Notes: generated by a model not told the origin, from the letters alone. A DNA stretch of 64,000 nt from Gavia stellata (GCF_030936135.1 NC_082637.1:434001-498000); one strand, 5' to 3'; numbered from the stretch's first letter, positions 1 to 13,900 are shown. Translations and numbers: made by a program.

Positions 1-1757
1 TTTTCATACATATGAAAATGAGATGCAGCCCTTAGACCCTCGGAAGTTGTCAGATCAGTCTCTGCTGTCAAGCTGCATCAGTCGGTATGAAGCGAGACAG
101 CCACGTCCTCTGCTCTTCAGGCTTTTTCAGTTCTGCGGTTTCTCTCAAGCACGCTTCAGCTGGTATGGGCGCCTGCTGCCTCACTCGCCGCTAACGGGAT
201 CTGCATTTCGGGTGGCACGCCTGCAAGCAGTGTTAGGCCCAGCATTTCTTTTTCACTTCTTTTCTGCTGTTGCCTTTTCTCTTCACGTCCCGCTCCATCC
301 TCTCCCTCTTGTGCCCTTCACCCCATTCCGCACAACGCATTCTCATCCGGAACCGCAGCGGGGTCGGTAAGTCCCGCCTGGCTCGTAAATGTACCCTGCA
401 GAGAACGGGCAGGTTTTGGGAGGGGCCGAGGTCCCTTGCAGCCTGCTAAGGGCAATGGGTGCTGAAAAACGTGGATTTGGCATCACAGCTGGTGAAGGGA
501 AGCCCTTTACAGGGCTGTGCCCTCGCTCAGCAGCTGTACACTTCTCTTCACCCACTAGAGAGCGTGTGACTGCACAAAACCAACACAGCGACGAATTCAG
601 TCCAAGAAAAGATGGTGGTTTTCCAGAGACGTACAGCACCATGTGTTCTATGAAAAGAAAGGGATTGTTACATCCTCACACACAAGCACCTCTTGTTTTA
701 AAGGGCTCCACGCTCACCTGGGACATCTGGTCCTGCCTCGAGCGGACGCAGGTACCCTGACACCCAGCCCCGGCCTTTTCCACCAGGACCTTGCTGACTT
801 TCTCCGAGCCAGCGGCGGGACGCAGAGATGTCTGCTCAATGACACGTAAAACAGCAAAGCTGGAAAGAAAATTCTTGCTTCTGATGTACAAGTACACTAT
901 CAGAATAATTTCACAATTGGCTCTATGAGGCAAATTTATCGCACGACTCGGTTTTGGGGATCAAAATCTGCAAGTGTAGTTTTGCCATATAGTGAAACGG
1001 AGAGTGGTATTTCAAGCTAACATGTTGCAGCATTTACTTTATATACCGTGCAGGGTATCTGGGTATCTGTACCTGTTTGCATTCATTTTGTAGACATGTT
1101 TAAATGCCAAATACTCTTAAGAATGATGGGCTATTAAATTATACATTCACAGACACAGTATAAAACAAGTCTTTTTAAAAGCTTATTTAAAATAAGTGTA
1201 TCGGGCAAAAGGAAAAACATCAGGTTAGTTTCTCTGCAAAGTGGTTGCTGCGACATTCGTTGCCTCATGCCGGCACTTGCAATGTTTCGGGTCTCTGACC
1301 CCAAGGGGGTCTCTGACCCCCAGGGTCGAGGGCGCAGGGGCAGATGCTCTTTGGTGCTGTTCTTTATTTCAGCATGCCTGCTGGAATGCTGCATGTGGAC
1401 TCTCTGCTCTAGAAACAGGTCAATTAGGGTTAACAGCTACCCACTTCAGAGGACTAAGAGCAACATGAACCCTCAATGCAGAAGTGAGCAGCTCTCCAAA
1501 AAGACACCATTTCCTGGCCTCTGCCGTGCAAGCTGCAGAAGACAGCAGAGCTGTAGACCCCTGCAGACCAGGGTCCAAGAGCTTTCTTTTGCAAAGTGCT
1601 GCAGTTTCAATATTTTTGTTATGATGGGAACAAAAGCATCTTTTTACTTTACATCTCCAGGCAGAGAGAAGGACACTACAGAACACTTAACACAGCAGTA
1701 AGCAAGTAAAACGCCCATTCAAGTCCCTTCTGCAGCCCAGGTATCCTGGGCACTGAG
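1..1757. other. Left-edge sequence, no gene recognised
   Basis: The first 400 bases are moderately GC- and pyrimidine-rich, with a donor-like GTCG/GTAAGT at about 364-373. A short direct repeat (GGGTCTCTGACCCC twice) is at about 1289-1322. Open frames here lack family likeness. Confidence 0.4.
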
Positions 1758-2181
1758 CTAAATCCAGCACATGAAGACGTTGGCCAGTACAACCTCAGTG
1801 GGCAGCTCCTTAGGCCCCAGCTGCACGAGCCTCCTTGCAGGCAGGAGAGTCTTCTCAGAGAACTGGAATCGGACTTTTTGTTCAACCTGAACTTTTCTCT
1901 CCCTTTCCAGAAATTTGCTTTTGGGTTTAAGATAGTAATGACAATTTTTCATGACAAGCAATATGTTTTTTGGCAGAACATAGCCATAGGCAGAAATGTC
2001 TTTTTGATAGAAAAGCTTCTTGCTAAATGTTTTTTTTATACCAGCTTTTGTCTTCATCATAAATAACTTCAGAATCAGCAGAGTAACCGGTCTCAACCTC
2101 AGTAATACAGTCTGAATCTGACCAATTTATTGGTATTGCTTCAGGGAGTGTTTTAATAGTAATAACTTTCTCACATGAGAA
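1758..2181 (-). pseudogene. Unidentified exon-like reading frame with one frame change in an A8 run
   Basis: On the minus strand an acceptor TTTTTATTTCAG is followed in phase 0 by FSCEKVITIKTLPEAIPINW, then an acidic stretch (SDSDCITEVETGYSADSEV, YDEDKSWYKK). At the A8 run (2033-2040 on plus, T8) the frame ends at TAG six bases on. Ignoring one A, the reading continues KTFSKKLFYQKDISAYGYVL, then KNCHYYLKPKSKFLERERK and RRLVQLGPKELPTEVVLANV to TAG at 1758-1760, about 140 residues in all. The clean join, mixed acidic and basic composition and terminal stop suggest a real last exon with a one-base error or a young inactivation. I do not recognise the protein. Upstream exons were not found. Confidence 0.4.
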
Positions 2182-5100
2182 CTGAAATAAAAACTGCTGC
2201 ATGCAAAATAGAATCTGCACTCTAGAAATATCCTTTTGCATCCCAGAGAATGAATGACCTCACAAACAGTTGTACAGTTGAATGGAAGCCAAAACCCCAA
2301 GAAATTCAGCTTAGAAACATCAGTCCAAAGCTAGAGGACCACCAGTGAAGGGAGACTTACAGATCCACATAAATTTCAGAGTTTAATTTATTGTAGATTA
2401 TCTAGTGCTGAAGATCTGAGCTGAATCTGCCCAAATCAAAAGCAATGGACATTTGATAATCTATTATCTTCATGTAAAGCAGCGTTACAGTTGAGAGAGG
2501 ATGCCAAAGAATAAGGTGCAGATGAGCTGTGACTTCTTCCATCCATCCACGATCCCAAGTTGAGTGAATGTACCTACTTCAGTCAAGTGCTTCCTTTACA
2601 CAGGAAGACCATAAGCCAACAAACTTCTTCAGCCAAAGCTTATACAGACAAGTCTTGTGGAAAAAGGAGTGTTGTAAGTGCCATTTATTGTGAAATTAAA
2701 TGACAGAGTTTAATATTAACCTTAAACACTGAACAGACTAGGAAGCTTTGTAACTATTCATTAACTGCAGAGCAGCGTAGATAGAACTCTGCCTCCAGGT
2801 CAGCCTTAGAACAAGGGGTTGCACTGCCAAATGTTCACACAGCCGCCAGAAACAGAGGATGACATACAAACTCTCAAGCAGGAATTTGGATGCAGTCCCT
2901 GCAATGTGAGCCCAGCGTGCTGGCCTCAGAGAGTCATGGCTGGAGAAAGAACGTCAAAAAGAACTTGGGAACTCAGCGGATAGACGGACCACCTAAAGGT
3001 GTCCTGGGGCGTCTCGAAAGGAATGGTGCTGGTGCTTGCCAGATCGATGAACGCTTAGGCAGCAGTAACAAACTTTGGTGCACGGATGTGGACTCTGTAA
3101 AAGGACATAAATTAAAGAACAGACCACGGTGGAGAGGAGGAGGAGAGTTTGGTGGCTGTTTGCAATACGCTTCTAATACTCTGCAACTCATGTTACATCT
3201 TCCATGCTTTCATCAAGAGAAAATATTGCACTGTGTTAAGGCCCATTTGAAGCAATGAAAATCATACATATATGTGCACATAAACTTCATATTTTTAAAC
3301 AAACACAGTATGCAGTAACTAAGGGTTATAATGCAAAAAATATTTCCATAATTTTAAAGCTAAACTTATTAACAATCTAGAGTTCTTCAAAAAGCATCCT
3401 TAGAATTTAAGGCTTTAGGTGGTACCAGGAGATTTAATTTATCACGTTGGCTCATCAGGTAAAAGAGTTCATGACTTAATTAGCTCTATGCACTCAAACG
3501 CGTGTTTGTTTCGCTCATGTTTCTCTGTTAATCGTGCCATTCTGCAGGCATTTTTCTCCCGCTGCGTTTGACAAAAGCTAGCTCCCAGCAAGCGGGCGAG
3601 TGCTCGCACTTGCATGTCTTGTGCCTCCGAGGTCCTTCGTTACATGACAGCATTTATAGTGGGAAAGTATTAAGTACCCGTTCCTCCACCACTCTGAAGG
3701 CGGCCTTGGAAAAGCCCAGGAGGGGCTGTGACTCGCTGATCCCAGCCGCAGGTTAGAGCAGCTTCCAGAGGAGAGGCACAAACAGGGAGGTCAAGGGGCG
3801 GCAGCTTGCACGGGTCCGAGTTCGCCGGCGGTTTTATGCCAGCTGGGTGTTGCCTTTGTTTCTGAAGGGCTACAGAAACACAGTTTTCTCTCTTTTCTGT
3901 ACTTCGTACAGTACAAAATATTTTAACATGGGTGTCACTGACGTTTATACACTGCTTCTGTTGGGCTCCCAGTCGTCTCATCCGACCCCACAGCAACAAG
4001 AAACACTCCTCAGAAAAGCCGAAGAACACACATTGCACACAGCTAGCAAATGGTTTGCTCCCATATATCCCACCAGAGAAAAGTGTGTTTTAACACGTGA
4101 GAGAGCTGCCGTGTTATAACCAGGATTATGCCAGTGAAGATAGTATGACAGAAATGAGCAGGGAGTCTCCCACTGGCACGTGCAACAAGTCCTATCTCCG
4201 ATTTATGTGCTGCAAAACGCACTCCACCTTTAACCAGCAATTGTTTCTGTGATCACAATGCAGTGTGCAAACAGCTGCAGTTCTCTACCTGCCAGGACAG
4301 GTAAATGCCTTGGCATGAAGCACAGCTATTTTCTGATTAAAATGAACCCATTATTTCCACTCAAAGCAGTGCTGATAATGTAACGGGTGTTCCAAATAAA
4401 ATGTTTTCTTTGCAGCTGCAACATTGAAAGAGTCTGCAGCAGTTTCTGTGTATCACTAAGGCAGGCATAAAGCAAAATCAGTATTTTATAGCTACTCTCT
4501 ACTTCCTTGAAAGACTGTAATGTTTCTTACAAACAAAAAAAATATCAAATTTGGTACATTCTGATAATCTCAAAGCATTCTTAAAAATTTCTGGACCAAT
4601 CCTCAGCTGGTCCTGTGAGGCAGGTGTCATGGGTACTACTGGCATTCAACAGAAGGGAAAAGAGAGGAGAAAAGCTGACAGGCATGAAGGCGACAGGATA
4701 CGAACCGAGAAGAATCCTGGGACCAATTTAAATACCTACAGCACTGAAAAACAGCACATGCAGAGGGGAATTAATCTGAGCAGTGTCAGCTCTGTGGAGG
4801 CTAGGCAGACAGGCTTCTCTAGGCTGCCTGATGGGAATCAACAGGAGAGAGGTGCCTCCATGCATGCCCAACATACATCCTCTTGTCGGATGTCAGAAAG
4901 TAGAGCTGCCTCACCTTTAGAGAGGTGAAATAAATCATAACCACCATGTTGTTAAGAGAGCCCAGGAAACATCTGAGAGCTGCTTGATCTTAAGTGTAGT
5001 GAAGTCATTTGCATAACAGGTTGAAGACTTTTCGTACTAATTTCAATTGACTTCAAAAAATGAAAGCAGGGTGCTAGTAAATGACCGAAACGATTCTGTC

Positions 5101-7829
5101 TCAAGAAGGGATGGGGAAGTCCCAGTCGCTTCCTCCTGCATCCGCTGCAGATGCAGGTGTGGAGGCTGGTTGCTGTGGTAACACACACCCACATGGATCC
5201 CGGTCTCATGCACACTGCGCGTGGCAACAAAAAAGGATGGGAGACAGCATTTTTTCTTATTAACTCTTAAAATAAGCCTGGTATGACTAAATTGCAGCAG
5301 TGGTACTTTAGAAAGTAAATAACTGCTTAATTTCCATAACATGGAGGTGTTCTTACTCCGTTCCTATACTACTGCAGTTACTAAACTAAAAGGATGACTA
5401 AACATGAAAAACAAAAAACCCAAATCCCCGAAATTCCCAACCCCTCCTCCCGCATCTGATACCCTAAACTTATCTCCATTTCCTAGCAAACACCTTGGAT
5501 CTCAAAATGCCACACCCCAAAAAGTGAGCAGATCTTACTCTGTCTGGATTAAAGTGCTGTGAAATTTGTGCAAGGAAGGAGTAATACTGAAATGCATTAT
5601 ACTTACAGTAGTCAGGAATATATGTCAAGGTGATCATAGCCCTGATGCTTAATGTACGTGAGAGCTGCCAGAGCTATTAATCAGCTGACAGAATGAGGGA
5701 AAGTAGTTGATGCATGAACAAAAGCAACAACTAGAGACAGCAAAACCAGCCTTGATACCTTAGTGAAGAGTTATGCAGTGCAGATGGTCTTCTGTAGCCA
5801 AAGGACAGTTTAAGGACTCTCAAGATAAAAGGTTGTTTTACTGAGGAGGTAGCTTGCAGAGCTTTATGTAGATACAGAAGGTAAATTCACACCTACCATT
5901 TCTGTGGAAGGTAATTCTGCAATCCGGTATGAACAGTGCTTTGACCGGACTGCAAGAGGCAATGGCTTGAGCAAGTCAAAAGCCGGCACTATTCAAATAC
6001 CTCCTGCTGTTCAAATAGTTGCATTTTGAGAGAAACGTTGTCTCACCCTGGGCAAAGAAAACTTGAAAAACTCCATTAGGTCAATGCACTACATGAACTA
6101 AACTGAGGATAAAACTTTACCCATGGTATTTGGCCATTGTCTTCCCACAATCTCAACATTAGGTACAAAGTTCACTGGTTTCTGTGACCTCTGGTGTCAA
6201 ATGGTGCAATCCAGGAACACCATCATCTCTACCACAAGAAGGTTTCAGATCTCAGCTGTTCCAGAAATCAGGTCAGAGAATTACTGCAGTTAATGCTTCT
6301 AGCCAGGGTCAACTTGAGTTCCAAGACGATATTCTGGCCACGTGATACCTTCATGATGTAACAACTGTTCTGGCGTTCCCACAGTGTGTGACAAATGGTT
6401 AACAGTGCACTAGGACAGGCTTACGCAGAACTGTAAAATCCTCCCTACTAAACCTACCAACAGCATCGTGATTTGACAGTGCTATTCAAGAAACGCCTCA
6501 AGAGAGAAATCTTCTGCCCTACAGAACTCATACAAAGTGAAGACAACAGAAAACAAAGTGGACTGGCAGGGAAAGATGCTCATATAGGACAATACAGGTC
6601 TGATTGCTTAGAACAGTATGGATCTCCTTTGGTGGTTTACCACGACAAAGAAATAACACGAGAGGATGCTGACCCAAAGCCAGGGGTAGCTGGTGCCCTG
6701 TTAAGTCCCAGCACTGTCTCTACAGATCAGCGAAGAGCATGGCCAGCATAGTAAGCAAAGGGCAAGGATGTGAAATTCAATATGCCAAACCAAAGACCAA
6801 ATGAATTCCCAACCATTAATTTTGGAGAGCTCTTTCTTTATAAGCATCTCATACTCCTCTACTATTGCTCGCTAGAAATAGGATCACTCTCAGAAGTTTA
6901 ATGCTGCATTAGCAACAGCTTCTTGCCTTTAAGTTACCCCACCTTACTGCAGAGAGGGGAGGGAAAGTGGAAGAAGTGTGTTGGCCTTTCTAAAGCATAT
7001 GAACTCTTCCTCTGCCAGAGAAGCCTAAGCTTATTTGGATCACCTTAAAACCTTTCTTTCAAACTTATTCAACATCCAAAATCAAGTAACAAACACATAA
7101 GTAACTTAGCCTAGCAGATACTTCAAGCAAAAAATAAACATTATCCCCAAACAGTTGCACTTCAGGAAAAGAAACCCAAGGCTTCAGTTCAGAAAGGGCA
7201 TCACAAGCCAAAGAGAGCTTTAACAAATGCCTAGGTTCAGTCATGTATTTTAAACCCACTGATTTCACTGATTTAAATGCTGGCTGAATTTATGCATGCT
7301 GAACTTTTAAAGGGCTTTGCTGGATACAGGCCAAAGGAAATAGATGCCTCTTGCAGCTTGTCCTTAAGAACCAGAATATTTCACCCTTACCATCAATGAT
7401 TAAAACCATTAGAGTAGTTCCTAAAGGCAGCCATACAGTAAGAAAACGCCTTTCCATCATGATTCCGTTTTTAAGTAGGGCTCAGAACGGTATATTCTCA
7501 AGCAAATTTGTCCACATATTACTGAAACTTGTTTGGATACCTTTGTGAAGCGATGGAGAAGGATCATTTAGGTTTAGCCAGCAGTACAGTTGGGGTATCA
7601 GAAGATGGAAGGCATATAAACTTGCAAAAAAAAAAAAAAAAAATCATAGTTTGAGAATCCTGTACAGGCTCAGGGTGCAGATATGTTTAACTTGAGCTGA
7701 AGCTCATGATTCAGATTTCCCCTTCTTTTCTGTTAAGGAATCTATTTTATTCTATGCATTGTTTTAATACAGTTTGGGGTTTTTTAAAGTGGGAGGAGTA
7801 GGAGAATATAGCAACTCCATATGAACAGA
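2182..7829. other. Intergenic sequence between MALT1 3' end and the left-end exon
   Basis: No coding likeness on either strand. An A18 run is at 7626-7643. A CpG-richer patch at about 3555-3840 has no gene signal that I could support. Confidence 0.5.
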
Positions 7830-10443
7830 TATATCGTTTTGTGGACAATTGTTTATTACAGGGTAAGAAACAGAATAAGCTTTTATACAAAGTAGAAAAC
7901 AGTGACAAAGTATCAGCTAAATATTACAGTACTAGACCGTGTCTCAAGCTATAATTTTTAAGTCAATTATCCAGGATAAATAATGCACAGGTTCATCTCA
8001 TTCATCAATAAATATGTCACTACTTAATACCCTCCAAAAGAGAAAGTCAGAAACTCAAGCTCATTTACAGGTTACTTCAAGCATAGCTGTTATTTTGAAA
8101 ATAACTACATTAAAATCCACGTGCAGATATCCACCTTTCAGCAGAGATGAATTTGAAGATCAACAGATGTAGTTAATGATGCGTTAACATTTCCATCTGA
8201 AACTTGTTATGACCACACACAGCACCTCCGTCCGTGCCCAGCCAATGTGTTGTAAGACTACCAGATCCCACCAGAAGGGTGGATCTCACTGAAGATTTAA
8301 ACTGGTTTGTCCACCATGTCAATGAGATACAATTATTTTATTTTTTGCTACCTCCTTTAGAAAAATGATCGTAGCACTTTTTATTAAGTAAGAAGTTATT
8401 TCATGATGGGGATCTTGATTAAAGCAATACTGCTTATCAATATTACCTGGGCAGGAAAGGCTACTACCCACATCTGAAAATTCCCTTGAATTTTAATTAC
8501 CATGCACCCCGATATTTCCATGCTTTCAAAGCATCAAGACTTTTTAAGACCTAACAAAACATCAGTGTTCTCAAACTTGTACCCAGATACACATAGGCGA
8601 GTCACAGATTCTTCAGTATTTTGAAACAAAACCAAACATTAAAAAAAAAAAAAGTGTCTTTTTTGACCAAACTATTCAACCTGAATATGCAGAACAGTTT
8701 GGTGAGCAAAACTGCCCTTTCCCAAACACAGATCAAAAAACTTGGCACCATCTAAAAGGTTTGGCAATAAAGCATCATATGAAAGTAGCTCATTTGCCTG
8801 TCAGTAGAGGATCAACTGTCTTCTGAAGGTGCCTGAATCCACCTCTAACTGTGAAATTCTGGGGTTCAGAGGCTAAAGGACCTGGAAGACTAGGCATCTT
8901 TATCTTGGATTTTCAGTTTTAGGGTAGACTGTTAGCATTCTCATTTGAATGAATATAAATTCATTTGGCCTGGAAAACAACTGAGTAGGGTTTTTTGTTT
9001 GTTTGTTTTTTAAAATGACCACAGGAAAGAACCATCCCAGTACTTCAGCCTGAAGAACCCCAAAGTTTTCACTCAATTTTCCCATTAATTTTTAGCCTTC
9101 AGCAGATCTTACTGTGTGACTAACTATACAATACTTTGCTTGCTATGAACAGGCACTTTTCCCCTCACATTTCCATTTAGTGTTCTTGCAGAACATTAAA
9201 AGACCGCCTTTCCAGAAATCAGATCAGTAAACGTCTTAACGTGTGTTACATAAGAAAAAGATTATCATAACAAGAAAGTAGGAATCTGTGACTCTGCTCC
9301 GATGAGTTGTAATCTAGTTCTCTTAAAAAAAAAGAAAAGAAAAAAGGGAAAAAAGAAGAAAAAATGATAACATTAGTTTACTAGCTCAGTTCAGGTTTTG
9401 TTTTTCTCGCACAGCTCTTCATCCATCTGTCAGTTACTGCCAGACAATGGACATCTGACCATGAGAGAGAACGCAAAGCTCATTATTAGCTACAACCAAG
9501 GGACTGGAATGTCAATGACTGATCCTAATACATACATGAGGAAGGAAAGAAACTGAGGCTTGAAGGAGACATTAACACTGGAATATTAAAACACAGTATC
9601 TTCACTTCTGTAAAAGCTCCCTCTTTGCTCAGTTCATTTATGTTATGTGTCATCTTATATACTCAATAGGAGGCTGTTTACAACATATATAAACACATAA
9701 AACCTTATTTTAATGCAGTATGTAAAAAGAAATCCCTGGCTATTGAACAACTGAAACTGAAAGATGGAAGAGAGAAAGGTATATTTATCATTTTGGGCCT
9801 AATGGATTTTTTAAAAACCATGTTAAATCATAGAGGACATGGAAGTTAATTTTCCTGCTTAATTCTGTCAACACTTTTTCCTCTGACAGATATACGTGTT
9901 TATCTTGTTTTTGTGTAGGATGAGCAATTCCTCTCTGAAAACATAAGATTTATGAAACATATATTTACAGTAAATCTTGTAACTCCAGTTGGTACTGGAG
10001 AAGCAGCTGGGAAAATGCAAGGCTTTACTATCTCAAGAGAAGCTCTGACACAACAGCCAGGCTTTTACGCATTCATCACCTACAGAGATAGGCAGCATCC
10101 TCCCAGAAATGCATGATTGCCTCTGTTTGTTAGCTGTTTGACTGCCAGAGAATGGAATAGGAAAGTCTGAGGAGTTTAGGTTTTTCCCTGTATCAAACGT
10201 CAAATGGTAGGAGGAAAAAATAATAATAAAAAAAAATCATGCCTTTTTTGTTCCTAAATTTATCAGCCCAGTTTTATCTCTTTGGATCTGAAAAATTTTC
10301 ATCACAACCTCATTCCCAGTACCACCTCTAGGCTCTCCAGTTCCTTTGTCCTGAAGCCCCCAAACTCACAGAGATGGATAAACTGTGTGTGGAAGGTCCA
10401 CTAGTCAAGGATGATACCATGGTCTATTCTGAACACATCACAG
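7830..10443 (-). other. Presumed MALT1 3' untranslated region and poly(A) candidates
   Basis: This AT-rich stretch follows the MALT1 stop with no convincing reading frame. AATAAA on the minus strand (TTTATT on plus) occurs at 8380-8385, 8337-8342 and 7852-7857, any of which could end the transcript. A UTR of 2.1-2.6 kb would be ordinary for this gene. A purine-rich A/G tract lies at about 9326-9365. The end of the transcript is inferred, not seen. Confidence 0.3.
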
Positions 10444-10908
10444 CTATTGCTGTTTAGAGAATCTGAGGCTGTCAGAGAGAAGGAATTCCAGTTCAACAGT
10501 ATCATCAGTGGTCTCTACTGGTACATTACTCTTTTCCACGGGGGGTGAGTAATTCCGTACTTCATGTCTTGAAGCTAATATCCTTGAAGTCCCATTGCAA
10601 GAACATGCCTCTGGTTGTCTGATACTGTCTGAGCAAATACGGTTTGGATGATAAATGCCTGGACAGGAATTTGGTTGGCAATGACTAGGTACGTAGTATT
10701 TAGTTGCCACTGCACTTGATTCTATTTGATTATGAAAAGGATTATTAGCCATGCAACAGGTCTGGAGACAGTTATTATTTTTGAATCCATGATGAAGGCC
10801 TAATTTAGCAATAAGGGGCTTCCCAACATTAACTTCCTTTCTTTCATCCATTGTATCTTCTATTCCTGGATACTCATAGTGCAAGCAAACAGTGAAGATC
10901 AAGTGTTC
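10444..10908 (-). CDS. MALT1: MALT1 coding exon 17 (residues 660-813 plus stop)
   Basis: The acceptor CCTCTTTTGCAG precedes GAACACTTG; the stop TAG is at 10444-10446. It begins EHLIFTVCLHYEYPGIEDTM, matching human EHLVFTVCLSYQYSGLEDTV, and keeps KEVNVGKPLIAKL. The middle, rich in Cys, His and Asn, is divergent. The end keeps SNVPVETTDD, the third TRAF6-type motif (Glu791, human Glu806), and ends DSLRFSKQQ. The segment around human HCSR781 is different; LASR occurs at residues 770-773. Confidence 0.96.
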   Translation of the reverse strand, partial: EHLIFTVCLHYEYPGIEDTMDERKEVNVGKPLIAKLGLHHGFKNNNCLQTCCMANNPFHNQIESSAVATKYYVPSHCQPNSCPGIYHPNRICSDSIRQPEACSCNGTSRILASRHEVRNYSPPVEKSNVPVETTDDTVELEFLLSDSLRFSKQQ

Positions 10909-13900
10909 CTGCAAAAGAGGAAAGAGAGGAAGGGGGGGAAAAACCCAAATGTCACACTTCATCCCCAAATAAACAGTACAGGAAACACTTAAAGAGGCAT
11001 AGTCTACTGGAGGAGGAGACTAACCTTTTTAGGAGTTAAAGACACATATTAGACAAGATTGTTTACTGAGGATCTCTTTTGGTTAATATACTTGCTCACC
11101 TTATAGTCTTTATTTCTAGAAGCACTTATATTACACCAGCTGCCGAAAGCACTGAAGAAGAGATACCAAGTGATGTCCAGCACAAATGTGCATGACACAA
11201 AGATACAGAGATAAACTTAACAGTGCCACAGTATGTTAAAATGAGAACCTTTCAAAAACCACATGCCCAAGAGCACGGGTTAGAATGGAAGGAAATGATA
11301 CGTAACATTTTCATCTCCCTACTAATGACTTTGTAAGATGCAGCTCTGCTTCAGCTCACATTCTTCTTGTAATACAGGGCATAGGAACACCCCCAGCGTC
11401 CAATAGCTGATCTTCACAAAAATAATCATCTTGTCAAAGTTCAGTATGGGCCCAGAAAATACAAAGTGCCTTCCATGCACAATGGTATCAGGACTGTATA
11501 TGCATTGATTCCCTGGCTTTTATTTTTCAGCTAAGAAACTAAAGTCACTAAATTGTGCTATTATCCATTTTTCCCCTCCAAACAACATGTTACTTATTAT
11601 GCAGACAATGCACAGCTACCTCAACAGAGGTGCAAAGCAACATGTTTAATCTAAATTATCTGAACAAACTTGTGAAGAATAATATATATTAACCCTTAGT
11701 TTTTGCAGTGAACTTAGCCTGGTGTAGAGGCAGTGTTTGGGAAGGTCCTTTGATAGTAAATAGCTTCCGGTTTCCTCAGGAGTTCCTTTATTGGTCTCTT
11801 TAGGGTCCACATCCAGGTCCTGTTGCAAGAAAAAAATGAAAACTTAATTGAAGGTACAGAATTTGTAGATCATAGAATAGTTAGCAGTATTTATTTTTAT
11901 AAAGTCAGCATTTTCTTCTTCTTAAAAAGAAAGAAAGCATCAATCTTGGATTACTTGCAAAAGCTGCTGAAATCACTGTTAGTCACAGGCAGAAAGGGTT
12001 ACATTTGAGTAGGTTACCCTCTTTTGCTGATGATTCCTGTCAAACTTGCTGTGCTTGCTTCAGGGTTGCTCATTTTTACCTAACTTCTACTGTGAAGTAC
12101 AGTACTACAACACTAATTCTGTGGGCTAAAAAGACACGTATTTATTAGGCACATTAACTCAAATATTTTATTCATAAAGTATCAGAAGTGTCCTGTTTGT
12201 TCTATCTAAAAAGGTTTTCTGCCCCGTGTCCTCTTTCACAGACATCAGAAAAGAAGTTTTTTTTGCCCTGAGGAGCTTTCTGGCTTACTCGTATCCTTCA
12301 CTTTACTGTGATCAGCTGAGTAATATCAATAGAACTGGACAGGATCACCCAGGTGCCAAGAACATAAAACTAAAACTTAAGAAACCTTGTCCTGCAAGGT
12401 GGATGTGTCCTCAGCTCACAGAGGACCTACTGACATTTAACTTCTTTAATTAAATATAATGAATACTTGATATTAGACAATGAAAAACAAAGACGACACT
12501 GAAAAAGATGACCCCAGATTAATTTTAATGTTTTTTTATATATATATATATTAAAAATATGCATTAAAAAAGTAAATATGTATGTCTGTACAGACACACA
12601 CATGTAAGCACCTGATTTCAACAGTTTAGACCCATTTTACTACAAAAGATGCAGTTTGACATGGACAGACCAGACAGTTTTCAACTTCAGGGGCGGGAGA
12701 TCACCGGGACACCAACAGGAAGCACTTACGAGCGCGAAGTCTGTAATGTAGGCTCTGCAAACTTCTATTTCAGGTGGCTGCTTTACTATTCGTGTGTAGA
12801 TTATCATGACATTGGAAAATTCGGCTGCAAACCCCAACTGAATCTGAACACCACATTTGAATTCAAGATACATACTTTCTGGAAGCTCTGCAAATAAATA
12901 ACACATCATTACATTCTAAATAAAACTTAGCATATGTATTTTTGATTTTTTTTGAGGGTTTAAATTCAAAAGTTTTAAAAGGTATAGACTTCTTCCTCCT
13001 GCCTTCCCTCTACCTATCACTTACATATTCACACTGAAGCAAACCAGGTTAGAAGCTAAGCAGGCAGCAACACTGTTTGCTAGTATCACACAGTAACCGG
13101 CAGACACTGCCAGAGAAAGCTGAGTCAACTTCTGCTTTGCAGGTTTCTTTCCAACGTCTGTGCAACTAGCAAGGTGACATTTACTGTAACTAGGATATAG
13201 CTTACTGACCCAAAAATTTGTTTACCTACCTGTAATCAAACCAGTAATGTTAATATGGTATATATCCAGCATATAGGAGACGCAGCTATAGCATTCTAAG
13301 AAACTTTGAATTTGACAGCAGAACAAGCTGCAGGTTCATTTTTTTTCCTTTCACAGCCTATATGCACATTCACAAAGCCTAGCCCGCAGCATTTTTCTTC
13401 TTTATATTTTGGCTCTCTCAATCAACAGGAATATAATCTGAAAGCGCTCAAGGGCCAATGACATCATTCTGTGTCTGTATGCTTTGTACTCATTTTTCTA
13501 CTCCCACTGGAAGTGGATTATTTAACATTATCATAGACATACCTTTATACAAATATAAAGGTTATTCTCTTCCCAAATTCCAAACACATTCTCTTCTATG
13601 CATGGCTTAAACCAAATAAACTCTAAGATAACATTATGTCTTTATAATTTTTGTTTTGCATTTCAATCATTTAACAAACAAGAATTAAGGACTTGATTCC
13701 ACAAATAAAAATCTACATCTGTGAAATAGTCTGCCTACATAACTAGTTGTCTTAAAAATGCTACCCCCGACCCTCTGCCCAATCTGTCGAAGAAATTTTA
13801 AAATGTACTCCAACATATTTAGGTGAAAAAGATAAAAAGGTCTTAAGCCCCACTGCCCTTCTTTTAAGAAGTCTAGAAAGCCTGGAACTGATCTCATCCT

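Noticed and set aside
23-370. Plus-strand open frame of 115 codons at the left edge
   Set aside because: Rich in Pro, Leu and Phe from pyrimidine-rich DNA, with no family likeness and no support for transcription.
1289-1322. Direct repeat GGGTCTCTGACCCC twice
   Set aside because: Just two adjacent copies; not enough to call an array or a regulatory element.
11866-11880. ATCATAGAATAGTT resembling a reverse CR1 end
   Set aside because: Only one octamer-like unit is present and no CR1 3' body sequence adjoins it.
12649-12897. Plus-strand open frame of 82 codons
   Set aside because: It is the antisense shadow of MALT1 exon 15.
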